A stretch of DNA of 15,013 nt from NCBI GenBank assembly GCA_964347265.1, contig CAYFXV010000015.1, positions 1 to 15,013 of the forward strand, given 5' to 3'. The translations under genes and the position numbers were made by a program. Of this stretch, positions 1 to 6,191 are shown piece after piece; position 1 is the first letter of the stretch; each line of letters opens with the position of its first letter. The notes under the pieces were generated by a model. The model saw only the letters and a list, made by a program, of their open reading frames with translations, did no database searches and was not told the origin of the DNA. The DNA is from CS1-C013 sp964347265. Its GTDB lineage: Archaea; Aenigmatarchaeota; Aenigmatarchaeia; Aenigmatarchaeales; Aenigmatarchaeaceae.

Positions 1-44
1 ATGGCTAATAGCATAATGAAATATGCATTTTTATTATTAAATTT

Positions 45-911
45 TTACTCTACTTCCCAATAACCTCCATATATTTTACCACCTTCAATTTTTTTCCTGT
101 GTTTTAAATATTCTATTTCTTGAGGGATTTTGAATGTATTATAAGACTTACCAGTTTTTTTCTTAATAAACTCCCATATATCTTCTTCAGCTGTTGGTGG
201 CTCAGGTTTAGGTTTTACTTTTTGAAGTATTAATCTTCTCAATAACATATTTTCTTCTATTTGAGTAATTGGTATTTTATTTTTTACTTTGAATATTACA
301 AGACCTCCTTGATTTTTTAAGAAAATTTGGGCAAACGGATACTTCTGTCTAAAACCTCTATATCCAATTTTTGGATTTTTCTCAAGTTCTTCTATAATTA
401 TCTTATCATATACAGGATAGAGAACTTCTTCTCTCCATTTAATACCATAAGTTGCAATATTTGTTCCAACCTTTTTTTGTGCATCATCCATGCCTTCATA
501 TTTTCCTTTTTCGATTAGTTCTTTTACCTTTGATCTTAAAGCACTCAAGGCTTTTTCTTTTGTAGCAAATTTTCTTCTTGTTTCTTTTCCTATACGAGAA
601 TAACGAAAAGCAGACCATGTAGGAAATTCTAAGTCCTTTATATATCTAGAAGTCCCTACCCCAAATTCACTATTAAGTTCTTTTAATGTAGGATCTTTAC
701 CCCGGTTAAAAAAATCCTCATCCATCCTTTGTTTTAAAACCTTTAGTTTTATTTCTTTTTGATCTATACCATAACTTCTAAAATGTATTTTCAAATTTTT
801 TTCCACTTCATTTGTTTTTGGAAATTTATGTTCACTTCTAGAATATTCTAAATAGTAATTATAAACTGCATTATAAGCTTGCTCATCAGTTTCGAATGTT
901 TTCTTAGGCAT
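45..911 (-). CDS. Hypothetical protein with possible HNH-associated-type small repeats
   Basis: I do not recognise this 288-residue basic, mostly helical protein. Counting from the GTG at 920, residues about 62-112 read GKDPTLKELNSEFGVG, then an aromatic FPTWSAF, then a basic turn. This resembles the roughly 50-residue repeat found beside HNH homing endonucleases (Pfam HNH_repeat), which usually binds nucleic acid. Weaker copies may occupy residues 12-58, 125-170 and 172-215. There is no HNH or other nuclease motif, no signal peptide and no membrane segment. Two starts are possible: GTG at 920, 28 nt from the TATA-like box centre, or ATG at 911. I chose ATG because a GTGAT Shine-Dalgarno element lies 4 nt before it, much like the gene at 7688. 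It is transcribed divergently from the PRPP synthetase gene. The repeat assignment is inference; an ordinary hypothetical protein is equally possible. Confidence 0.6.
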   Translation of the reverse strand: MPKKTFETDEQAYNAVYNYYLEYSRSEHKFPKTNEVEKNLKIHFRSYGIDQKEIKLKVLKQRMDEDFFNRGKDPTLKELNSEFGVGTSRYIKDLEFPTWSAFRYSRIGKETRRKFATKEKALSALRSKVKELIEKGKYEGMDDAQKKVGTNIATYGIKWREEVLYPVYDKIIIEELEKNPKIGYRGFRQKYPFAQIFLKNQGGLVIFKVKNKIPITQIEENMLLRRLILQKVKPKPEPPTAEEDIWEFIKKKTGKSYNTFKIPQEIEYLKHRKKIEGGKIYGGYWEVE

Positions 912-943
912 TAATATCACTAAAAATTAGTGCTTTCCAAAAA

Positions 944-952
944 GATTTAAAT
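944..952 (-). promoter_or_regulatory. TATA-like box for the gene at 45-911
   Basis: On the minus strand this reads ATTTAAATC, an archaeal TATA-type box. Its centre is 28 nt upstream of the GTG at 920 and 37 nt upstream of the ATG at 911, so the transcript would be leaderless or have a leader of about 10 nt. It shares an 87-bp divergent promoter region with the PRPP synthetase gene. Confidence 0.5.
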
Positions 953-978
953 AGAAAATTCGTCTAACTTTCTTTAAG

Positions 979-990
979 CTTAATATATTT
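979..990 (+). promoter_or_regulatory. TATA-like box for the PRPP synthetase gene
   Basis: An AT-only stretch, CTTAATATATTT, centred about 24 nt before the ATG at 1008, predicts a leaderless transcript. No Shine-Dalgarno sequence lies between it and the start codon, which fits. Confidence 0.45.
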
Positions 991-1007
991 AAATCTAAAT
1001 TAATTTT

Positions 1008-1913
1008 ATGCGAATTGTTGGCGAAGATGGGTTTGCTAAACAGTTGGCGGATAAACTTGGAATACATTTTATAGAAATTAATCCTTTTGTTTTTCCAGAT
1101 AGTGAAATTAAGCCAGTAATTGAGAATGAAGATAAGATAAAAGGAAAAAAGATTTTGCTTGTTTTAAGAACAAATAGGTTCAAACCCTCTATAAATGACT
1201 GTATAATGAAAATTTATTTTACTTGCAATCTTTTACAAGAATTGAAAGCTAGTGAAATAAACTTGTTCTTACCTTACATGTTTTATTCAAGACAAGATAA
1301 ACAGTTCTTAGCTGGAGAAACAAGATCATTAAAAAATATAGCAGAATTATATGAAGGTTTAAATATTTCTAATATTTTCACTGTAAATTCTCATCTTTAT
1401 GGAAAAGAAGTTCCTTTACAAGAATATTCCAAGAAAATAAAGGTTCATGACATAAGTCCTTCTAAACTTTTTGCTGATTATTTGAAAACTAAAAATCTTA
1501 AAAATCCAATTGTTTTAGGCCCTGGTAAAGGGCCAGCAGTAATGGTCAAAGAGTTATCAGAATTGCTTAATGCTTCTTTTGAATGTTTGGAAAAAGAAAG
1601 AGATCATAGAACATTAAAGATAACAATGAAACCTCCTAAATCTGACTTAAGAGACAAAGATGTGATAATTTATGATGATATTGCTGCAGGTGCGGGAACA
1701 ATGGTAAGAACATTTGAGTTAGCAAAATACTTTAAACCTAATCGAATTTTCATAGTTGTTTCACATCTGATAACTAAAAAAGGAATAGATAGATTGTATA
1801 ATTTAGATACTTCTGAAATTATAACAACTGATTCTTTTGTTTCAGAAGAACTAATAAATTTTAAAGAACTGTCTTTGATACGTTTGTTCTTAGATTATTT
1901 AGGAAATTTATAA
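1008..1913 (+). CDS. prs: Ribose-phosphate pyrophosphokinase (PRPP synthetase)
   Basis: Transfers pyrophosphate from ATP to ribose 5-phosphate, making cytoplasmic PRPP for pyrimidine, purine and salvage synthesis. The 301-residue length is usual. Family marks are the ATP-binding PYMFYSRQDKQF at residues 89-100 followed by GE; SHLYGKE around 128-134 at the usual active-site histidine; a pyrophosphate-type loop LGPGKGP at 170-176; KERDHRT at 196-202, matching the catalytic flexible loop; and the ribose-5-phosphate loop VIIYDDIAAGAGT at 219-231. The loop has AAGAG where ISTGG is common. The start fits the family N-terminus and a leaderless promoter. The gene ends 3 nt from the convergent methyltransferase-like gene. 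Its product is the co-substrate of PyrE, encoded about 1.6 kb downstream, so the neighbourhood is functionally coherent although the genes are not in one operon. Confidence 0.93.
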   Translation: MRIVGEDGFAKQLADKLGIHFIEINPFVFPDSEIKPVIENEDKIKGKKILLVLRTNRFKPSINDCIMKIYFTCNLLQELKASEINLFLPYMFYSRQDKQFLAGETRSLKNIAELYEGLNISNIFTVNSHLYGKEVPLQEYSKKIKVHDISPSKLFADYLKTKNLKNPIVLGPGKGPAVMVKELSELLNASFECLEKERDHRTLKITMKPPKSDLRDKDVIIYDDIAAGAGTMVRTFELAKYFKPNRIFIVVSHLITKKGIDRLYNLDTSEIITTDSFVSEELINFKELSLIRLFLDYLGNL

Positions 1914-1916
1914 GTT

Positions 1917-2615
1917 TCAATCTTTCTTTACCCATCTTTTCCATTCACCAGCTTGCCAATCAATTAAAGGCGGAAATTCCATTTCATATTCTTGTATAAA
2001 ATTTAAATTTTTTTCTTTCACCGCCCTATAAACATATGATGCAAATCCATTTGCATCACCGCCAACTATTCCTTGGACTATAAAGCTACCACCATTTTTT
2101 AACTTTTTGTGAGTTTCAACAACAACACCTACTGTATCTGGTGGATATCTATTTGGATACCGAGCCATTAATTCGGCTGCAGCATTTATAGCCATAACAT
2201 GATCTAATGATTCATCAAGTATTTGCTTTGGATAAGGCGGCAGACATTGAGCATATGCTTCTATATTTGCTGTAGAAAGAATTTCTTGAAGTTGTTTTTT
2301 ACCACTTTCTGTTTCAACATAAAAATCTTTTTCTTTTGGAAGATTTTTATTTCCTACAATTTTCAATAGTCTATTATATATAAAATCCGGTTTTTTATCA
2401 ATTAGAATTATTTTCCCATTTTTTCCTACCCTTTCCATTGTAAGAAACAAATCATCAAGAATACTCCCACATGCTATTTGAGCAACTGTCTGTCCAGGTT
2501 CAAAATAATTAAAAACATTCTCAAAAGAGCTGAATCTGTTCTCAACTCCAGTAAGTTTTTTCATATACTCTTTTTGTTTTTTCCATAGAACATCTACTAA
2601 ATCTATGTCCAGCAT
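1917..2615 (-). CDS. SAM-dependent methyltransferase-like protein (class I fold)
   Basis: A 232-residue cytoplasmic protein that looks like a class I (Rossmann) methyltransferase, with unknown substrate. A hydrophobic strand leads into the motif I equivalent VAQIACGS at residues 44-51, replacing the usual hydrophobic-D-x-G-C-G-x-G. Strand two, IILIDKKP at 69-76, ends in the acidic residue expected to hold the ribose of S-adenosylmethionine. LDHVMAINAAAELM around 137-150 and HKKLKNGGSFIVQG around 168-181 match the later motifs, including the strand after the conserved glycines. Motif I is degenerate, so cofactor binding may be weak or lost. The ATG at 2615 lies about 25 nt from a TATA-like box with no leader. 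It is convergent with prs and divergent from pyrD. The substrate cannot be told from the sequence or neighbours. Confidence 0.65.
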   Translation of the reverse strand: MLDIDLVDVLWKKQKEYMKKLTGVENRFSSFENVFNYFEPGQTVAQIACGSILDDLFLTMERVGKNGKIILIDKKPDFIYNRLLKIVGNKNLPKEKDFYVETESGKKQLQEILSTANIEAYAQCLPPYPKQILDESLDHVMAINAAAELMARYPNRYPPDTVGVVVETHKKLKNGGSFIVQGIVGGDANGFASYVYRAVKEKNLNFIQEYEMEFPPLIDWQAGEWKRWVKKD

Positions 2616-2636
2616 ATTTTATAGTAAAAAACTAAA

Positions 2637-2644
2637 TTTTAAAT
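2637..2644 (-). promoter_or_regulatory. TATA-like box for the methyltransferase-like gene
   Basis: Minus-strand ATTTAAAA centred about 25 nt upstream of the ATG at 2615, with no Shine-Dalgarno between, suggests a leaderless transcript. Confidence 0.45.
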
Positions 2645-2669
2645 ACACATTATCCAAAACACAAATCTT

Positions 2670-2677
2670 TTTATAAT
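2670..2677 (+). promoter_or_regulatory. TATA-like box for pyrD
   Basis: TTTATAAT centred about 29 nt before the TTG start of pyrD. A purine patch, GGAAGG at 2694-2699, sits only 3 nt before the TTG and is out of register with the other ribosome sites in this window. The message is more likely leaderless or nearly so. Confidence 0.45.
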
Positions 2678-2702
2678 CTCATAACTAATCATTGGAAGGC
2701 TT

Positions 2703-3548
2703 TTGAAACTTGCTGATTTAGAATTAAAAAATCCTTTGATGAATGCTTCTGGTATATGTTCTTTTCCACCATTGTTAAAGAGATGGGAAAAGGCAGGAGC
2801 TGGAGCTGTAGTAACAAAATCTATTGGAATAGAATCAAATCCAGGTAATCAAGGACCAGTTTTAATTGAACCATATCCAGGAGCACTTCTTAATAGTATG
2901 GGATTTCCTAATCCAGGCTATGAATACTTTCTAGAAGAAATGAAAGAATATGAATTTGATGTTCCATTAATAACTTCAATTTATGGAAGAGATGAATATG
3001 AGTTTGGATTTCTTGTAAAAAAATTAGAACCAGTTTCTGATGCATTTGAATTAAATGTTTCTTGTCCACATGCAAAAAGAGGAGGTTATCATATAGGTTT
3101 TGAACCAAAAATATTAAGAAAAACTTTAAAGAATTCTAGAAAATCAACCAATAAACCAATATCTGTAAAACTTCCTTATTATTCTGCTGATGAGAGGAAA
3201 TTAAAAGAAGTTATTGAAATAATAGAAGAAACCGAAATAGATTGGATAACAGAAATAAATACTTTAAGAGCAATGGATTATTCTGTTGAAATGGGAAGAC
3301 CTATTTTATCAAATGAGATTGGAGGCCAATCAGGACCAACAATACATTATCCTGCTTTGGCTCAGGTCCATGAAACAAGAAAATTAACTGATTTACCAAT
3401 AGTGGCAAGTGGAGGTATTGTACGTGCTTATGACGTTAAAAGATTTTTTGGTGTTGGAGCAAATGCTGTTCAACTAGGTTCTGGTTTACTCTATTATAAG
3501 TCTATAGAAGATTTTGTTAAAAATATTTTGGAGGGATTAAAATTTTAA
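2703..3548 (+). CDS. pyrD: Dihydroorotate dehydrogenase, class 1 (cysteine catalytic base)
   Basis: FMN enzyme that oxidises dihydroorotate to orotate, the fourth step of UMP synthesis, in the cytoplasm. The 281 residues form one beta/alpha barrel. FMN and substrate contacts are visible: TKSI at 38-41, NSMGFPNPG at 64-72, and NVSCPH at 118-123, whose Cys121 is the class 1 base. KLPYY lies at 156-160, INT at 186-188, and the FMN phosphate site at GGQSGP (207-212), ASGGI (235-239) and GANAVQLGSGLL (252-263). Cys rather than Ser as base indicates a soluble class 1 enzyme. No electron-transfer subunit (PyrK) is present in the window. The start is TTG: a stop at 2682-2684 closes the frame and no ATG or GTG lies between. 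It leads a two-gene operon with pyrE. Confidence 0.93.
   Translation: MKLADLELKNPLMNASGICSFPPLLKRWEKAGAGAVVTKSIGIESNPGNQGPVLIEPYPGALLNSMGFPNPGYEYFLEEMKEYEFDVPLITSIYGRDEYEFGFLVKKLEPVSDAFELNVSCPHAKRGGYHIGFEPKILRKTLKNSRKSTNKPISVKLPYYSADERKLKEVIEIIEETEIDWITEINTLRAMDYSVEMGRPILSNEIGGQSGPTIHYPALAQVHETRKLTDLPIVASGGIVRAYDVKRFFGVGANAVQLGSGLLYYKSIEDFVKNILEGLKF
3530..3538 (+). promoter_or_regulatory. Shine-Dalgarno site that favours an ATT start for pyrE
   Basis: GGAGGGATT inside the end of pyrD matches GGAGGTGATC with the T missing or changed. Its first G is exactly 12 nt before the ATT at 3542. Four other internal genes here (starts 7688, 8035, 8473 and 10763) have their matching bases in the same 12-nt register. 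No comparable site precedes the TTG at 3566. Confidence 0.6.
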
Positions 3549-4060
3549 GAAAAAGATTAAAAGAATTGATTCATGAGTTGGATTGCATTCAATACGGAGA
3601 ATTTGAGCTTGCTTCTGGTGGAGTTTCTAATTATAAAATATTTTGCGATCCACTCTTTGAGAATTCTGAAGCAAGAGAAGTTCTTGGTACAATAGGATAT
3701 AAAACGTTTCAGAAAATTGAAAATAATAAAAAATATGATATGGTAGGTATTGTAACAGGTGGTTATGAGTTTGCTAAAGTAGTTGCTGAAAATGCTGGGA
3801 GAGAGGTTATTAGTGTTAATCCACATAATGGTAAAGTTAGAGGAAGTCTTAAAGAAGAAAGCATATGTTTTTTTGAGGACGTTGTGACAAGAGGAGGTTC
3901 TATTTTAAAGTGTCGAAATATACTTGGAAAAGATGATGGAAAAGATGATTATGCAATAGCTATAATTGATAGAGAGCAAGATGCAAAAGAAAACTTAATA
4001 AATAATGGAATAAAATTAGAATCTATTTTAACTAAAAGTGATTTAGAATCTAAGACCTAA
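3542..4060 (+). CDS. pyrE: Orotate phosphoribosyltransferase, probable ATT start
   Basis: Joins orotate to PRPP to give OMP, the fifth pyrimidine step. YGEFELASGGVSNYK near the N-terminus is the family's FGxFxLxSGxxSxxY region, and ICFFEDVVTRGGS about 107-120 is the PRPP loop. DREQDA matches the region after that loop. From ATT at 3542 it is 172 residues, overlapping the pyrD stop by 7 nt, and begins ILRKRLKELIHELD, the helix usually found before YGEF. From TTG at 3566, the nearest conventional start, it is 164 residues and loses most of that helix. I chose ATT on Shine-Dalgarno placement. The catalytic loop is odd: the usual RKExKxHG stretch of about 18 residues is reduced to about 11, NPHNGKVRGSL, so activity is less certain than for the neighbours. 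Context with pyrD and pyrF supports the call. Confidence 0.8.
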   Translation: MLRKRLKELIHELDCIQYGEFELASGGVSNYKIFCDPLFENSEAREVLGTIGYKTFQKIENNKKYDMVGIVTGGYEFAKVVAENAGREVISVNPHNGKVRGSLKEESICFFEDVVTRGGSILKCRNILGKDDGKDDYAIAIIDREQDAKENLINNGIKLESILTKSDLESKT

Positions 4061-4067
4061 ATATTAT

Positions 4068-4075
4068 CCTTAAAT
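4068..4075 (+). promoter_or_regulatory. TATA-like box for the gene at 4098
   Basis: CCTTAAAT centred about 26 nt upstream of the ATG at 4098. There is no Shine-Dalgarno in the gap, so this looks like a separate leaderless transcription unit after pyrE. A T-rich run just after it could also help end the pyrDE transcript. Confidence 0.45.
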
Positions 4076-4097
4076 CTTTTTCTGTTGAATTAGCATT

Positions 4098-5366
4098 ATG
4101 GAGAAAGATAGAACTGAAGACAGATATAAGGGTAAAATACTAGAAGATCTTCAACCTTTTCAAATGAGAAAAGCTCTGGCGCCATTCCTTGAAGAATTAA
4201 ATTCAGCAACTTCTCAGTATTTTCCTTCAATGCTTAAAAAATATGAATTAGAAAAAATAGAAACTCCGCCAATAAGTGCTTATGGCGGAAATGTTTTTGA
4301 TACCGGCTTCTTAGGCTATGTTAAAGTAGTAAAATCTGCATCCGATGTTACATTTTCTAAACCTCGTTATATTGTTATGATAGATCAAGGAGATCTATTT
4401 CATGCTCAAATGTCAGGACGACCATATTCTTTGGTAGAAACAGTTGGGGGACTTTTAGGAACAGTTATAAGATGGAATGTTCATCCACCTCCAGAAAATT
4501 ATGTCCCTTCAATAACAGAACAGTTTATAGAGAAAATTCATGAAAGATCTGATATTGGACCTGAAGAAGCTAGAAAAAATGCTAGAATTTCTTATGAATT
4601 CAGAAATGTAGGACATTTATTCGAATGGATAGGTAAACATACTTTTAGAGATGTTTTTGACCCTTCTTGGAAACTCGAACATGAAGTATATGATACTGAT
4701 GTAAAACCATTTTTAGAAAAAGAAAAAAATAAAATTTTACAGAAAATTGACAAAGGAATAGAAACAATAGAAGAAGTCCGTAAAAAAACAGATAGTAGCA
4801 TAACTAGTCATGAGCAGTATAAACAAACTGTTAAAGGGGCAGTTAACTCTATTTTAGGTGAATGGGGAAGGTCAGCTAATGAATCTGATAATCCCTTTGA
4901 AAGGAAAGCTTGGAACATATTATATATAAATTTTCCTTGTTGGGATTATAGCATAACTGATGTTCTAGAAGATGTAAGCGCTAGTAATGTTAAATTATTA
5001 GTTGAGAATAAGTGGGGATTTAAATCTGATACGACTCCACTTCAATCTTATGCAAAGAGTTGGCCAGAATTTTTCCAAGATTTATCAGAAGGTAAAACTG
5101 AAGCAACACCTGAAGTAGTTCGAGAAAGGCTTGTGAAAATGGTTAAAGAAGCAATCAGTTTAGGTATGAATGGAGTTAAAAAACAAATGGCTGAATATAA
5201 TGTCGGAACTTATTTTGATTACATAAAAGCCTCGAGATCTGAAAGTGACATGTATGAAGTATTTAGAGCTGCTGAAAAACATGAAAGTTTTCTTTTACAA
5301 AATCTACCCACTGTTATTAAAATGACTGATGAAAACATTAAAACAAAATATTTTCCACAACTTTAA
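4098..5366 (+). CDS. Hypothetical 422-residue protein, family not recognised
   Basis: I do not recognise this protein. It has no signal peptide or membrane segment and looks cytoplasmic. Visible parts are a globular N-terminal half with a GGNVFDTGFLGYVKVV stretch around 62-77; a buried-looking strand RYIVMIDQGDLFHA around 89-102; a glycine-rich helix VGGLLGTVIRW and a Pro-rich turn HPPP; a charged, probably coiled-coil helix around residues 200-240; and a C-terminal helical part. No Walker, HExxH, Rossmann or nuclease motif is evident. It has its own leaderless promoter and is tail-to-tail with the TrmB-like gene, 2 nt away. Position between pyrE and pyrF might hint at nucleotide metabolism, but it is not in an operon with either, so no function is assigned. 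Confidence 0.7.
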   Translation: MEKDRTEDRYKGKILEDLQPFQMRKALAPFLEELNSATSQYFPSMLKKYELEKIETPPISAYGGNVFDTGFLGYVKVVKSASDVTFSKPRYIVMIDQGDLFHAQMSGRPYSLVETVGGLLGTVIRWNVHPPPENYVPSITEQFIEKIHERSDIGPEEARKNARISYEFRNVGHLFEWIGKHTFRDVFDPSWKLEHEVYDTDVKPFLEKEKNKILQKIDKGIETIEEVRKKTDSSITSHEQYKQTVKGAVNSILGEWGRSANESDNPFERKAWNILYINFPCWDYSITDVLEDVSASNVKLLVENKWGFKSDTTPLQSYAKSWPEFFQDLSEGKTEATPEVVRERLVKMVKEAISLGMNGVKKQMAEYNVGTYFDYIKASRSESDMYEVFRAAEKHESFLLQNLPTVIKMTDENIKTKYFPQL

Positions 5367-5368
5367 AG

Positions 5369-6106
5369 TTATTTCCTAGACAGTTTTTTAGATATATCCC
5401 AAATAGTATAAAAATAGTTTCTAAAATCTTCACTTAGATTTTTATCTTCGATCAATATAGACAAGGGGGATTGTTTTTCTGAGCCTGCTAAGAAAGCAAC
5501 TTTATCTCCATATATATTTATTGTTATGGGTGAATTGCTCAATATTTTTGGCAATATTCTTACTTTAACATATTTCAATTTTGAAAATTCCTTTGCCGTC
5601 TCTATCTTATTCAAAGGAAATAACATTTTTAGAGAAATTTTTTTAGCAATTCTCCTTTTATGATAAATTCTTCTATACCGAGATCTTATTTTTGAAGGTT
5701 TATGAGCACCTAAAACCAGTTGTTCACCTTTATCTCTCAGTTTATCTTCAAAAATTATTTTTCTCCCTTCATTACCTGTATAAACTCTAATATTTTCTGT
5801 ATCTAATAATCTTTGCCTTTTTATTAACAAAGGAATTATTGATTTAATCTTCTCTTTCTTTTCTTCAAAAATATCTAATATTCTTTTAGGATTAACTGCC
5901 TCAAAGTATTTTCTATTGTTTTTGATTGTCCAAGATACAAATCCCTTTTCTTTAAGTTTTTCAATAGAGTCATAAACATTTCTTCTATGAATTTTGGTTT
6001 TTGAACTTATTCTACCAACAAAAGAGGGCCCTGATTTTAATAACATTTGATAGATTTTAGCCTCATTCTTAGAAAGACCTATCTCCTGCAAATATTCCTG
6101 AATCAT
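5369..6106 (-). CDS. TrmB-family transcriptional regulator
   Basis: A 245-residue DNA-binding regulator. Residues 1-72 form the TrmB winged helix: GLSKNEAKIYQMLLKSGPS, then VGRISSKTKIHRRNVYDSIE as the recognition helix-turn-helix, then LKEKGFVSW leading into the wing. A charged linker helix (73-100) probably makes the dimer coiled coil. The C-terminal part has strands of the effector domain seen in TrmB-like proteins. At about 145 residues it is shorter than in full sugar-binding TrmB, so the ligand is unknown. The ATG is about 27 nt from a TATA-like box on its strand, suggesting leaderless transcription. It is divergent from pyrF, and two inverted repeats lie in the shared region, so control of itself and pyrF is plausible. 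That target is inference. Confidence 0.85.
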   Translation of the reverse strand: MIQEYLQEIGLSKNEAKIYQMLLKSGPSFVGRISSKTKIHRRNVYDSIEKLKEKGFVSWTIKNNRKYFEAVNPKRILDIFEEKKEKIKSIIPLLIKRQRLLDTENIRVYTGNEGRKIIFEDKLRDKGEQLVLGAHKPSKIRSRYRRIYHKRRIAKKISLKMLFPLNKIETAKEFSKLKYVKVRILPKILSNSPITINIYGDKVAFLAGSEKQSPLSILIEDKNLSEDFRNYFYTIWDISKKLSRK

Positions 6107-6129
6107 ATTATTTAATTATTCAAAAAAAG

Positions 6130-6137
6130 ATTTAAAT
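6130..6137 (-). promoter_or_regulatory. TATA-like box for the TrmB-like regulator
   Basis: ATTTAAAT, centred about 27 nt from the ATG at 6106 on the minus strand. Its upstream edge abuts the inverted repeat at 6137-6154, so a protein bound there would sit at the usual position of the TFB-recognition element and TATA box. Confidence 0.5.
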
Positions 6138-6154
6138 GGTGGTATTTATCACCA
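6137..6154. promoter_or_regulatory. Candidate operator, 18-bp inverted repeat between trmB-like gene and pyrF
   Basis: TGGTGGTA-TT-TATCACCA pairs at 7 of 8 positions in each arm and is the most GC-rich patch in an otherwise AT-only spacer. It lies between the two divergent TATA-like boxes. A dimeric winged-helix regulator encoded next door is the natural candidate to bind it. Function is inferred from position and symmetry only. Confidence 0.5.
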
Positions 6155-6155
6155 A

Positions 6156-6170
6156 ACAAATTTAATTTGT
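6156..6170 (+). promoter_or_regulatory. Perfect inverted repeat overlapping the pyrF TATA region
   Basis: ACAAATT-T-AATTTGT is a perfect 7-bp inverted repeat around one central base. Its middle is 29 nt before the ATG at 6192, the spacing of the other TATA-like boxes here, so it probably contains the pyrF TATA box. It could also be an operator half-site array with the adjacent repeat at 6137-6154. Confidence 0.45.
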
Positions 6171-6191
6171 AATGCTTTGCGTATAAAAATC

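Noticed and set aside
3557..3826. An 89-residue minus-strand frame over pyrE
   Set aside because: It lies opposite conserved PyrE motifs, has a low-complexity Ile/Phe/Asn composition and no promoter or ribosome site.
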